This document shows, piece after piece, positions 1 to 8,498 of a DNA stretch of 64,000 nt; the stretch's first letter is position 1; every line of letters begins with the position of its first letter. The position numbers and the translations under genes are program-made. Below the pieces are notes generated by a model. It had not been told where the DNA came from. It worked only from the letters and a program-made list of their open reading frames with translations, and ran no database searches. This DNA is from DATKRB01 sp035532415 (GTDB lineage: Bacteria; Actinomycetota; Acidimicrobiia; Acidimicrobiales; RAAP-2): positions 1 through 64,000 of the forward strand of contig DATKRB010000062.1 of assembly GCA_035532415.1 (NCBI GenBank). The letters are read 5' to 3'.

Positions 1-149
1 GCGTCGAAGGCCGCCACCGCGGTGGTGACGAAGGCCTCGAGGCGGGCCAGCTGGCGCTCGAGGGCCTCGATCGACTCCCCGTCGCCATGAGCCGACGGAC
101 CCGACGCGATCAGGGCGTCGATCGTCTCGGCGAGGGCGCTCAGCTCCAT
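1..149 (-). CDS. DUF222-type protein, N-terminal fragment
   Basis: The gene runs off the left edge; only about 49 N-terminal residues are present, starting at the ATG complementary to 147-149. The translation has the pattern ETIDAL...ALERQLARLEAFVTTAVAAFD, which resembles the N-terminus of actinobacterial DUF222 (13E12-like) proteins that usually carry a C-terminal HNH nuclease domain. The nuclease part lies outside the window, so family membership rests on a short similarity. These genes are often multicopy in actinobacteria and their role is not settled. Confidence 0.6.
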   Translation of the reverse strand, partial: MELSALAETIDALIASGPSAHGDGESIEALERQLARLEAFVTTAVAAFD

Positions 150-249
150 GGGGGAATTGAACCATCGGGGTGTGTCGACGATCCGCCGGCGAGGGTGGGT
201 GGGGACGGGGCGACCCGCCTGCGACGATCATCGGACGCCGACAACGGGT

Positions 250-297
250 GGTGGTGACGGCTCAGTAGGTGGTGACGGCTCAGTAGGTGGTGACGGC
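250..297. repeat. 18-bp tandem repeat over the end of the SCP2 gene
   Basis: Two perfect 18-bp units (GGTGGTGACGGCTCAGTA) followed by 12 bp of a third. The repeat contains the last codons and the TGA stop of the minus-strand SCP2 gene, so the stop codon is duplicated downstream of the gene. Confidence 0.85.
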
Positions 298-798
298 GTG
301 GAGCCCGGCGAGCCGGGCGGCGGCAGCGGCCAGGAGCGCCTGGCCCGCAACCAGGACCGACAGGTCCCCGCGGATCCGCACCCGACCGGTGCCGAGCATT
401 CCGATCGGGTCGAGCTCGCCGCGCGAGAGCGCAGCTGCGTCCGCGTACGTGAGCACCACGGCGACGTCGGGCTCGCCTTCGTCGTCCTGGCCCGGGTCCG
501 AGCCCGGAGCCGGGCCGAGCTCGAGGCTGATCCGCCCATCTTCGACAACGAGGACGGTCCGGAGCTCGGCGGTCGCGCCGGCCGGGGACTCCACGCCGGT
601 GCCCGGCATGGAGTCGGGCGTGGAGTCGGGCGGGGGGTCGAGCGGGGGGTCGAGCGGGGGGTCGAGCACCACCTGGGCGATTCGGTAGCGGCCACCCGCG
701 GCCACCAGCGAGCCTTCAGCGCCGGCCGAGCTCGAGCCCGCGCCGCGCAGGGCGTCGTTGAACGCCTCCACCCAGTCGGGCGAGAGGAACTTGGGCAC
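280..798 (-). CDS. SCP2 sterol-binding domain protein
   Basis: 172 residues from a GTG at 798 (VPKFLSPDWVEAFNDAL). The start is set by the end of sdhB at 816, leaving 17 nt between the genes. The N-terminal FLSPDWVEAFNDAL and the C-terminal stretch with ALSRGELDPIGMLGTGRVRIRGD are typical of small SCP2-like (sterol carrier protein 2) domains, which form a hydrophobic ligand pocket; the ligand here is unknown. Oddity: a proline/aspartate repeat (DPPLDPPLDPPPDSTPD) interrupts the domain around residues 50-70 and is encoded by a 12-bp DNA repeat near 630-665. The gene is co-directional with sdhB and probably the last gene of the sdh operon. Confidence 0.7.
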   Translation of the reverse strand: MPKFLSPDWVEAFNDALRGAGSSSAGAEGSLVAAGGRYRIAQVVLDPPLDPPLDPPPDSTPDSMPGTGVESPAGATAELRTVLVVEDGRISLELGPAPGSDPGQDDEGEPDVAVVLTYADAAALSRGELDPIGMLGTGRVRIRGDLSVLVAGQALLAAAAARLAGLHAVTTY

Positions 799-815
799 CG
801 GGCCGGGGGCCGGCG

Positions 816-1601
816 CTAGGTGATGTCGGCCGCAGCCTCCTCGGCCGACATCTTGTGGCGGCGGAGGATCTTGCGACCCAGCCAGCCGACAGGGTCGTAG
901 GACGCGTCCACCACCCGTTCCTTCAACGGGATGATCGCGTTGTCGGTGATCTTGATGTGCTCGGGGCAGACCTCCGTGCAGCACTTGGTGATGTTGCACA
1001 GACCCAGGCCGCCCTGCTCCCGGACGAGGTCACGCCGGTCGTTGGTGTCGAGCGGGTGCATCTCGAGCTCTGCGAAGCGGATGAAGAAACGGGGACCGGC
1101 GTACCTCCCCTTGTTCTCTTCGTGGTCGCGGACGACGTGGCACACGTCCTGGCACATGAAGCACTCGATGCACTTGCGGAACTCCTGGCTCCGCTCGACG
1201 TCAATCTGCTGCATGCGGTACCCCTCGGGCCCCGGGGACGCCGGTTTGAAGGCGGGTACCTGCTTGGCCTTCTCGTAGTTGAAGCTGACGTCGGTCACCA
1301 GGTCCCGCACGATCGGGAAGGTGCGCATGGGTGCGACGGTGACGGTCCCCTCGGGGAGATCGTCCATCCGGGTCATGCACATCAGCCTGGGCTTGCCGTT
1401 GATCTCGGCGGAACAGGACCCGCACTTGCCGGCCTTGCAGTTCCAACGGCAGGCGAGGTCGGGCGCCTCGGTCGCCTGAATGCGGTGGATGACGTCGAGC
1501 ACCACCTCGCCCTCCTGAGACGGCAGCGTGTACTCGGCGAACTCCCCGCCGCCCGGATCGCCTCGCCACACCCGCATGGAGACCTCGGGTCCGTCGGGCA
1601 T
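816..1601 (-). CDS. sdhB: Succinate dehydrogenase/fumarate reductase iron-sulfur subunit
   Basis: 261 residues. It carries the three Fe-S clusters that pass electrons from the flavin subunit to quinone. Visible ligands: a [2Fe-2S] set at C51, C55, C60, C63 and C75 in the N-terminal plant-ferredoxin fold, then CIECFMCQDVC at 144-154 and a second group LCNITKCCTEVCP for the [4Fe-4S] and [3Fe-4S] clusters. The ATG overlaps the sdhA stop by one base (TGATG), so translation is probably coupled. The set resembles the mycobacterial Sdh1 type (flavin subunit, Fe-S subunit and one long membrane subunit) and not the four-subunit sdhCDAB type. Confidence 0.93.
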   Translation of the reverse strand: MPDGPEVSMRVWRGDPGGGEFAEYTLPSQEGEVVLDVIHRIQATEAPDLACRWNCKAGKCGSCSAEINGKPRLMCMTRMDDLPEGTVTVAPMRTFPIVRDLVTDVSFNYEKAKQVPAFKPASPGPEGYRMQQIDVERSQEFRKCIECFMCQDVCHVVRDHEENKGRYAGPRFFIRFAELEMHPLDTNDRRDLVREQGGLGLCNITKCCTEVCPEHIKITDNAIIPLKERVVDASYDPVGWLGRKILRRHKMSAEEAAADIT

Positions 1602-3415
1602 CAGCGTCCCTCCTGTAGCAGCTCGAGCAGCTCCGCCGGCATCTTCGGCAGCGGTTCGGGCCCGATGGCGATCGGCGCCCCGGCCCCCCGCTCGTCGTGC
1701 TGCCGTTGGACGAAGTTGACCTTCCCCAACTCGGGGTCGGCGTTCGGGAAGTCCTCCCGGGTGTGCCCGCCGCGGCTCTCCCGCCGCGCCAGGGCACCCT
1801 GGGCCACCGCGGTGGACACGGTGAGCATGGAGGGAAGGTCGGTGGCCAGGTTCCAGCCCGGGTTGTACTGGCGGCCGCCGCTCACCGAGACCTTCTCGGC
1901 CCGCTCGCCCAGCTCGGTCAGCTTGCCCAGGGCCTGCTCGAGCTCGGAACCGGTCCGGATGATGCCTACCAGCGACTGCATGGTGTCCTGCAGGGAATGG
2001 TGCACGTCGTAGGGGTTCTCGCCGCCGTCCCGGCCGAAGGGCTCGAGCGCGGCCGCCACCGCGGCATCCACCTCGGCCGCATCCACCTCGGGAGTCCCGG
2101 TGCGGCCTTCGGCAAAGTCAGCGGCGCCGATCCCGGCCCGGCGACCGAAGACGATGAGGTCGGAGAGCGAGTTGCCGCCCAGGCGGTTCGCTCCGTGCAT
2201 CCCGCCGGCCACCTCGCCGGCGGCGAACAGGCCGGGGACGGTCGCCGCCTCGGTGTCGCCGTCCACCCGGACCCCGCCCATCATGTAGTGGCAGGTCGGG
2301 CCGACCTCCATGGCCTCGGCGGTGATGTCCACGCCGGCCAGCTCCATGAACTGGTGGTACATCGACGGGAGACGCCGCCGGATGTACTCGGCGGGGCGGC
2401 GGCTGGCGATGTCGAGGAAGACCCCCCCGTGGGGGCTGCCCCGCCCGGCCTTCACCTCGGTGTTGATGGCCCGGGCCACCTCGTCCCGGGGGAGGAGGTC
2501 CGGCGTGCGGCGGTTGCCGGCGTGATCCTCGTACCACCGGTCCGCTTCCGCTTCCGTGTCGGCCGTCTCGGCTCGGAACATGTCGGCCACGTAGTCGAAC
2601 ATGAACCGCTCGCCCTCGCTGTTGCGGAGCACCCCACCGTCGCCGCGGACCCCCTCGGTCACGAGGATGCCCCGCACCGAGAGGGGCCAGACCATGCCGG
2701 TGGGATGGAACTGCACGCACTCCATGTCGATCACGTCGGCCCCGGCCCACAGGGCCATGGCGTGACCGTCGCCGGTGGACTCCCAGCTGTTGGAGGTGTA
2801 CTGCCAGCTCTTGCCGATCGACCCGGTCGCCAGGATGAACGACTTGGCCGTGAAGAGCACGAATTCGCCGCTTGGCCGCCAGTACCCGACGGCGCCGGAG
2901 ACCCGCCCCTCGGCATCGTTGAGGAGGCGGAGGATCTTGCACTCCATGAACACGTCGATGTCCATGCTGACCGCCCTCTGCTGCAGGGTGCGGATCAGCT
3001 CGAGCCCCGTGCGGTCGCCCACGTGGGCGAGGCGCGCGTAGCGGTGGCCACCGAAGTCGCGCTGGGTGATGCGGCCGTCCCCGGTCCGGTCGAACAGCGC
3101 GCCCCAGGCCTCGAGCTCGCGTACCCGGTCAGGCGCCTCCTGCGCATGCAACTGGGCCATACGCCAGTTGTTGAGCATCTTCCCGCCGCGCATCGTGTCG
3201 CGGAAGTGGACCTGCCAGTTGTCCTCGGGGTAGACGTTGCCCATGGCGGCCGCGACGCCACCCTCGGCCATCACCGTGTGCGCCTTGCCCAGCAAGGACT
3301 TGCACACCAGGGCGGTGCGCAGTCCTCGCTGCTTGGACTCGATGGCTGCCCGGAGGCCAGCTCCGCCGGCACCGATGACGATCACGTCGTACTCGTGGGA
3401 CTCGTACTCGGCCAT
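1601..3415 (-). CDS. sdhA: Succinate dehydrogenase/fumarate reductase flavoprotein subunit
   Basis: 604 residues from ATG at 3415 (MAEYESHEYDVIVIGAGGAG). It oxidises succinate to fumarate, or the reverse, on an FAD. The Rossmann FAD motif IGAGGAGLRAA is near residue 12. The motif KAHTVMAEGGVAAAMGN contains the histidine position used for covalent FAD attachment in this family. ECVQFHPTG and the C-terminal RESRGGHTREDFPN are substrate-site and family signatures. The frame is open upstream of 3415, but that stretch is out-of-frame sdhC sequence. It lies between the membrane subunit (68 nt gap) and sdhB (1-base overlap) in one operon. Confidence 0.93.
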   Translation of the reverse strand: MAEYESHEYDVIVIGAGGAGLRAAIESKQRGLRTALVCKSLLGKAHTVMAEGGVAAAMGNVYPEDNWQVHFRDTMRGGKMLNNWRMAQLHAQEAPDRVRELEAWGALFDRTGDGRITQRDFGGHRYARLAHVGDRTGLELIRTLQQRAVSMDIDVFMECKILRLLNDAEGRVSGAVGYWRPSGEFVLFTAKSFILATGSIGKSWQYTSNSWESTGDGHAMALWAGADVIDMECVQFHPTGMVWPLSVRGILVTEGVRGDGGVLRNSEGERFMFDYVADMFRAETADTEAEADRWYEDHAGNRRTPDLLPRDEVARAINTEVKAGRGSPHGGVFLDIASRRPAEYIRRRLPSMYHQFMELAGVDITAEAMEVGPTCHYMMGGVRVDGDTEAATVPGLFAAGEVAGGMHGANRLGGNSLSDLIVFGRRAGIGAADFAEGRTGTPEVDAAEVDAAVAAALEPFGRDGGENPYDVHHSLQDTMQSLVGIIRTGSELEQALGKLTELGERAEKVSVSGGRQYNPGWNLATDLPSMLTVSTAVAQGALARRESRGGHTREDFPNADPELGKVNFVQRQHDERGAGAPIAIGPEPLPKMPAELLELLQEGR

Positions 3416-3483
3416 GTGGTTTCCTGTCGCTCCTCTTCTCGCCCGTGCCGTCGTGGTCCGACCGGTCACCCGGGTCGGACGAT

Positions 3484-4305
3484 CTAAAACAGCCTCGGGT
3501 CGTGGAACACCCCGCCGGCAACCAGCCGGACGTACAGATCGGTGAGTGCCACGAAGATCAGACTGGCCCAGGCGAACCTCATGTGGATCGCGTTGAGCGG
3601 GGTCAGCAACTTCCAGAGCCGGTAGCGGACCGGGTGCCTCGAGAAGCTCTTCACCTGGCCACCGCAGAGGTGGCGGCAGGAGTGGCACGACAGGCTGTAG
3701 GACCAGAGCAGGGCTGCGTTGACGCAGAGCACGAGCGTCCCGACGGTGACCCCGATACCCAGGCCGGGCTGGCGGAACGCCACCACCGCGTCGATCGTGA
3801 GGATCACGTTGAACACGAGCCCGGCGTAGAAGAACCAGCGGTGGACGTTCTGGAGGATCAGGGGGAAGCGGGTCTCTCCCGAGTAGCCGGTGTGTGCGTC
3901 GGCCACCGCGCAGTTGGGGGGGGAGAGCCAGATCGAGCGGTAGTAGGCCCTCCGGTAGTAGTAGCAGGTGAGACGGAACCCGAGGGGGAAGACGAGGATC
4001 AGGAGAGCCGGCGAGATCTCCCACCAGGTGATGTAGAAGCTCGGATGGCTCCCCGGGACGCAGCTCGCGGTCAGGCAGGGCGAGTAGAAGGGCGAGATGA
4101 GGTCGCGGTGGGCGCTGGCGCCGACGTAGTAGTTCTTGTTGGCGAAGGCGGCGTAGGTGGCGTAGGCGACGAAGGCGATCAGGACCGACGCGGTGACGGA
4201 CGGTTGGGTCCACCACCGGTCCTGGCGCAGGGTGGGCTTGTCGGGCCCGCCCCTGGTGCCGCCGATCTGGACGGGAGTGACCGTTGCGCTCTCGACCGTC
4301 GTCAC
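3484..4305 (-). CDS. Succinate dehydrogenase membrane-anchor subunit (Sdh1 C-like)
   Basis: 273 residues from a GTG at 4305. This start follows a good ribosome-binding site (GGGAGAGGG, 3 nt before GTG), preferred over an ATG 21 nt upstream. About five hydrophobic segments are visible, near residues 38-55, 90-115, 155-180, 187-205 and 240-260, with several histidines that could bind haem. The C-terminus LTDLYVRLVAGGVFHDPRLF resembles the long single membrane subunit of the mycobacterial Sdh1 complex. It would anchor SdhAB and exchange electrons with menaquinone. First gene of the sdh operon. Confidence 0.8.
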   Translation of the reverse strand: MTTVESATVTPVQIGGTRGGPDKPTLRQDRWWTQPSVTASVLIAFVAYATYAAFANKNYYVGASAHRDLISPFYSPCLTASCVPGSHPSFYITWWEISPALLILVFPLGFRLTCYYYRRAYYRSIWLSPPNCAVADAHTGYSGETRFPLILQNVHRWFFYAGLVFNVILTIDAVVAFRQPGLGIGVTVGTLVLCVNAALLWSYSLSCHSCRHLCGGQVKSFSRHPVRYRLWKLLTPLNAIHMRFAWASLIFVALTDLYVRLVAGGVFHDPRLF

Positions 4306-4489
4306 GTTCCCTCTCCCTTCCCGCACCCGGAGGTGGGTCGTTCCCCGCCCCGGTGCGGGCTTGTCATCGCCGCGCCAGGCGACGCGGTCCAGCCACTTTC
4401 ACGCTCTCCCCTCCCTGGTCCTACGGGGACCGGGGTTCGGGCGGCACTCATCATTCCAGACCGGAGGCCTCACGGTACAACTCAGCGCG

Positions 4490-4495
4490 TAGGCT
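4490..4495 (+). promoter_or_regulatory. TAGGCT -10 box, probable leaderless promoter
   Basis: TAGGCT lies 7 nt before the ATG at 4503 and there is no Shine-Dalgarno sequence. This spacing puts the transcript start at or next to the start codon. Confidence 0.5.
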
Positions 4496-4502
4496 GGCGG
4501 AC

Positions 4503-5948
4503 ATGGCCGCCGCCCCTCCGCACGCACCGAGCCCTCCCAGCGACCTGCCGCGGACGCTTGGCGAATTGCGGGAGTCGGGGTGGGGATCCATTCCGGTGTC
4601 CGACGAGCTCCGCCGGAACGCCTCCGCACGGATCGCGGCCGGCGAGCCCCTCATCTCCGGTGTCCTCGGCTTTGAGGACACCGTCGTCCCCCAGCTCGAG
4701 AACGCCCTGATGGCCGGTCACGACGTGATCCTCCTGGGCGAACGGGGCCAGGCGAAGACCCGCATCATCCGGTCGCTGGTGGAGCTGCTCGACGAATGGA
4801 TGCCCGTGGTGGCCGGATCGGAGATCAACGACGACCCGACCCGACCCACCTCCCTGTTCGCCCGCCTCCGGGTGGCCGAGGAGGGCGAGGACACCCCGAT
4901 CGCCTGGGTGCACCGCTCGGAGCGCTACGGGGAGAAGCTGGCCACCCCCGACACGTCCATCGCCGACCTCATCGGCGAGGTGGACCCGATCAAGATCGCC
5001 GAGGGCCGGTACCTCTCCGACGAACAGGCGTTGCACTACGGCCTGGTGCCTCGGGTCAACCGGGGGATCTTCGCCATCAACGAGCTGCCGGACCTCTCCG
5101 AGCGGATTCAGGTCGGCCTGCTCAACGTGCTGGAGGAGCGGGACGTGCAGATCCGGGGGCACCGGATCCGCCTCCCGATCGACATCGTCCTGCTCGCCAC
5201 CGCGAACCCCGAGGACTACACCAACCGGGGCCGCATCATCACCCCGCTGAAGGACCGGTTCGGGGCGCAGATCCGCACCCACTACCCGCCCGATGCCGCC
5301 ACCGAGGCCGTCATCATGCGGGCCGAGGCCGAGCTGCCCGCCGGCGGGCTGCCGGTGGCCGTGCCCGACTACCTCCAAGAGGTCATCGCCGAGATCAGCC
5401 AGCTGGCGAGGCGCAGCCCGCACCTGAACCAGCGGAGCGGCGTCTCGGTCCGGCTCACCATCGCGAATTACGAGACCCTTGTCGCCAATGCGCTGCGCCG
5501 GGCTCTGCGCAACGGGGAACCGGTGGCGGTGCCCAGGGTGAGCGACCTTGCGGCGCTGGTCCCCTCCACCCAGGGGAAGATCGAGGTGGAGGCGCTCGAG
5601 GAGGGCCACGAGAGCGAGGTGGTGGCCCAGCTGGTCTCCTCGGCCGTCCTCTCCGTCTTCCGGCGCCGGGTCACGCTCGAGGACCCGGCGGCAGTCGTGG
5701 CGGCCTTCGACGCCGAGGCGGTGGTGCACGCCGGTGACGACCTCGCGGCCGCGCAGTACCTGTCGGTGCTGCACGAGATGCCCGCGCTCGAGCGGCCCAC
5801 CCGCGATCTGGCCGGGCCGGAAGGGGCGGAGTCCCCGGCCCTCCTGGCCAGCGCGCTCGAGTTCCTACTGGAGGGGCTGCACCTCACGAAACGGCTGAAC
5901 AAGGACGCCTCCGGGGCCCGGGCCCTCTACCGGAGCCGTCGATCGTGA
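4503..5948 (+). CDS. Magnesium chelatase ChlI-like AAA+ ATPase
   Basis: 481 residues. An AAA+ ATPase of the ChlI/MoxR type that acts with the VWA protein encoded just downstream. Around residues 75-90 the P-loop-like segment reads DVILLGERGQAKTRII, with the GERGQAKT variant of Walker A. Further on come NRGIFAINELPDLSERIQVGLLNVLEERDVQIRG (Walker B and sensor region) and LLATANPEDYTNRGRIITPLKDRFGAQI. These match the actinobacterial ATPase paired with a VWA protein (Rv0958/Rv0959-type in mycobacteria); those pairs are annotated as magnesium chelatase-like but sit outside chlorophyll pathways, and the client protein is unknown. The start is the ATG 7 nt after a TAGGCT box. Confidence 0.85.
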   Translation: MAAAPPHAPSPPSDLPRTLGELRESGWGSIPVSDELRRNASARIAAGEPLISGVLGFEDTVVPQLENALMAGHDVILLGERGQAKTRIIRSLVELLDEWMPVVAGSEINDDPTRPTSLFARLRVAEEGEDTPIAWVHRSERYGEKLATPDTSIADLIGEVDPIKIAEGRYLSDEQALHYGLVPRVNRGIFAINELPDLSERIQVGLLNVLEERDVQIRGHRIRLPIDIVLLATANPEDYTNRGRIITPLKDRFGAQIRTHYPPDAATEAVIMRAEAELPAGGLPVAVPDYLQEVIAEISQLARRSPHLNQRSGVSVRLTIANYETLVANALRRALRNGEPVAVPRVSDLAALVPSTQGKIEVEALEEGHESEVVAQLVSSAVLSVFRRRVTLEDPAAVVAAFDAEAVVHAGDDLAAAQYLSVLHEMPALERPTRDLAGPEGAESPALLASALEFLLEGLHLTKRLNKDASGARALYRSRRS

Positions 5949-5982
5949 CCGGCTCCGCGGGGTCCTAGGGAGGGGGTGGGCG

Positions 5983-7986
5983 ATGACGGCACGGTACGAC
6001 TACCGGCGGTGGGACGGTTCGCAGGAGCTGGGCGACCTCGACCCTGACGATCTCCTGGCGGAGCTGAGCGAGGACCTGCTGGCGGGTGGCGACCTCAACG
6101 ACTCGTTGCGGCGGCTCCTTCGGGCCGGGATGCAGACGCCCGACGGGGAGCGGGTCCCGGGGCTGCGGGACATGCTCGAGAAGCTGCGCCGGCGCCGGGC
6201 CGAGATGCTCGAGCAGGGCGACCCCGACGGCCGGCTCCAGCGGATCGCCGACGCGCTCGACGGGATAGAGGGGCTCGAGCGGACCGCTGTCGACCGGCTC
6301 GAGGAGGAGGCGCGGGCCTCGGGGGACGAGCGGCGCCAACAGGTGACCGACGAGGTCACGGCGGAACGCCGGATCGCGCTCGATCTCCTCCCCGGAGACG
6401 TGGCAGGCCGGGTGCGGGAGCTGCAGCACTACGACTTCGTCTCCTCGGAGGCCCGTGAGCAGTTTGAGGAGCTGGTGGACCAGCTCCGGCGCGAGGTCGC
6501 CGACACCTACTTCGAGGGCGCCTCGGAGGCGCTCGGGTCGATGGACCCCGAGCGCATGGCCCACATGCGGGATGCGCTCGACGCGCTGAACCGCATGCTC
6601 GAGCAGCGCGAGCGCGGTGAGCCGATCGATCCGTCGTTCGAGCAGTTCATGGAGCAGTACGGGGACATGTTCCCCGGGGCCGAGTCCCTCGACGAGCTGC
6701 TCGAGCAGCTGGCGCAGCGGATGGCGGCGGCCGAGGCCATGTGGAACTCCATGTCGCCCGAGCAGCGTGACCAGCTCCGCCAGATGGCCGAGAGCCTGAT
6801 GGAGGACATGGACCTCCGCTGGCAGGTGGAGCGGCTCGGTGGCAACCTTCAGAGGGCGTTCCCCGACGCCGGCTGGCAGCAGTCCTACGGGTTCACCGGC
6901 GAGGGCCCCCTGGGCATGTCAGAGGCCACCGACCTCGCGTCCCAGCTGGGCGAGCTCGAGCGGATGGAGGAGATGCTCCAGTCGGCGAGCTCGCCGAGCG
7001 CCCTGTCGGAGATCGATCTCGACCAGGCCCGCCGCCACCTCGGCGACGACACGGCGCGGGCGCTCGAGCGCCTGGCCAAGTTGACCAAGACCCTGCAGGA
7101 TGCCGGGCTCATCGAGCAGCGCGGGGGGCGGACCGAGCTGACGCCCAAAGGGGTGCGCCGCCTCGGGCAGCGGGCGCTGAGCGACCTGTTCTCCCAGATG
7201 TCCAAGGACCGGGTCGGCGACCACAAGGCCACCTGGTCGGGGACCGGCCACGACCGGGAGGAGACGACCAAGCCCTACGAGTTCGGCGACCCCCTCAACC
7301 TGCACCTCTCGTCCACGGTGCACAACGCGGTGCGGCGGTCGGGCTCGGGCGTCCCGGTGCGCCTGTTGCCCGAGGATTTCGAAGTGGTCGAGACCGAGGC
7401 CCTAGCGCGCTCGGCCACCGTGCTCCTGGTCGACCTTTCGATGTCGATGCCCATGCGCGACAATTTCGTGCCCGCGAAGAAGATGGCCATGGCGCTGCAG
7501 ACCCTTATCACCAGCCGGTTCCCCCGTGACTACCTGGGCATCGTCGGGTTCTCGGAGGTGGCGCGGGAGATCAAGCCCGACGATCTGCCCACGGCGATGT
7601 GGGACTACGTGTACGGCACCAACCTCCAGCACGCGTTGGCGTTCGGGCGCAAGCTGCTGGCACACCAGCACGGCACCAAGCAGATCATCGTCGTGACCGA
7701 CGGGGAGCCCACTGCGCACATCGACGCCAACGGCGAGGTCTTCTTCAACTACCCGCCGGTCCCCGAGACGCTGCAACGCACCATGGCCGAGGTCATCCGT
7801 TGCACGAGGAGCGGGATCGTGATCAACACGTTCGCCCTCGACCTCGAGCGCACGCAGTTCCCCTTCGTGGAGCAGATCTCACGCGTGAACGGCGGGCGGA
7901 CCTTCTACACGACGCCCGATTCCCTGGGGGGCTACGTGCTGGTCGACTTCCTCCGGCACCGCCGGGTCCTCCGTCCGGCGGGCTGA
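5983..7986 (+). CDS. VWA-domain protein, partner of the ChlI-like ATPase
   Basis: 667 residues. The N-terminal two thirds are acidic and helical (many DELLEQL/REQFEELV stretches). The C-terminal von Willebrand factor A domain, about residues 480-650, starts with VLLVDLSMSMPM, a DxSxS metal-ion-dependent adhesion site, and includes VTDGEPTAH. In MoxR/ChlI systems the VWA protein binds a metal and a client while the ATPase remodels it. The ATG follows GGGAGGGGGTGGGCG, a clear ribosome-binding site, 34 nt after the ATPase stop. The pair corresponds to the Rv0958/Rv0959-like pair by domain content and order. Confidence 0.85.
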   Translation: MTARYDYRRWDGSQELGDLDPDDLLAELSEDLLAGGDLNDSLRRLLRAGMQTPDGERVPGLRDMLEKLRRRRAEMLEQGDPDGRLQRIADALDGIEGLERTAVDRLEEEARASGDERRQQVTDEVTAERRIALDLLPGDVAGRVRELQHYDFVSSEAREQFEELVDQLRREVADTYFEGASEALGSMDPERMAHMRDALDALNRMLEQRERGEPIDPSFEQFMEQYGDMFPGAESLDELLEQLAQRMAAAEAMWNSMSPEQRDQLRQMAESLMEDMDLRWQVERLGGNLQRAFPDAGWQQSYGFTGEGPLGMSEATDLASQLGELERMEEMLQSASSPSALSEIDLDQARRHLGDDTARALERLAKLTKTLQDAGLIEQRGGRTELTPKGVRRLGQRALSDLFSQMSKDRVGDHKATWSGTGHDREETTKPYEFGDPLNLHLSSTVHNAVRRSGSGVPVRLLPEDFEVVETEALARSATVLLVDLSMSMPMRDNFVPAKKMAMALQTLITSRFPRDYLGIVGFSEVAREIKPDDLPTAMWDYVYGTNLQHALAFGRKLLAHQHGTKQIIVVTDGEPTAHIDANGEVFFNYPPVPETLQRTMAEVIRCTRSGIVINTFALDLERTQFPFVEQISRVNGGRTFYTTPDSLGGYVLVDFLRHRRVLRPAG

Positions 7987-8213
7987 CGGACCCAGGGGGC
8001 GGCGCCGGGGCCTCGAGCCCCAGCCGGCGGCCCTGCGACTGTCTGGCGGCCTGACAGCCGTTGCGGCTGATGGCGAGCCGGCCGGACCCGAGCACGCCTC
8101 CGACCCGAGCCCACCTCCGACCAGGCTCCTCTTGCGTTCTTCCCGTCGATGGGGGAAGATAACACCGTTGTAGTTACACCGGTGCCACATGGGTGGCGAG
8201 GGGAGGCGGACCG
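7987..8213. other. Intergenic region before whiB
   Basis: No gene is supported. Just upstream of whiB there is an imperfect repeat (AACACCGTTG...TTACACCGG at 8161-8182) that could be a regulator site. No standard -35/-10 pair is convincing. Confidence 0.3.
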
Positions 8214-8498
8214 TTGGACCTCGTGTCATTGTTAAACGGTCGCCAGGAGCGGAGCTGGCAGGTCCAGGCCAACTGCATGGGCGTCGACCCGGACCTCTTC
8301 TTCCCCGAGCGGGGTGCGTCCACGCGGGAGGCCAAGGAGGTCTGCCGCGGCTGCGTCGTTCGCGAGGACTGCCTCGAGTACGCGTTGGCGAACGGCGAGA
8401 AGTTCGGTATCTGGGGGGGCATGAGCGAGCGCGAAAGGCGCCGGCTGCGGCGGGCGCGCGCCATGCAGCGCCGCGCCGCCATGGTCAGCGCGTCCTGA
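8214..8498 (+). CDS. WhiB-family transcriptional regulator
   Basis: About 94 residues. WhiB proteins are small actinobacterial Fe-S regulators that bind the principal sigma factor. The four cluster cysteines are visible (ANCMGVDP, EVCRGCVVREDC), followed by the GIWGGM turn and a basic tail ERRRLRRARAMQRR for DNA binding. The TTG at 8214 is favoured because GAGGGGAGG lies 7 nt upstream; a GTG at 8193 and one at 8223 are alternatives. The 3' end overlaps the convergent formiminotransferase gene by 14 nt. Similar in length to WhiB1/WhiB2-type proteins; the exact class cannot be set. Confidence 0.88.
   Translation: MDLVSLLNGRQERSWQVQANCMGVDPDLFFPERGASTREAKEVCRGCVVREDCLEYALANGEKFGIWGGMSERERRRLRRARAMQRRAAMVSAS

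Noticed and set aside
1697..3487. Long plus-strand frame opposite sdhA
   Set aside because: It is antisense to a gene with all flavoprotein motifs; long antisense frames are expected at this GC content.
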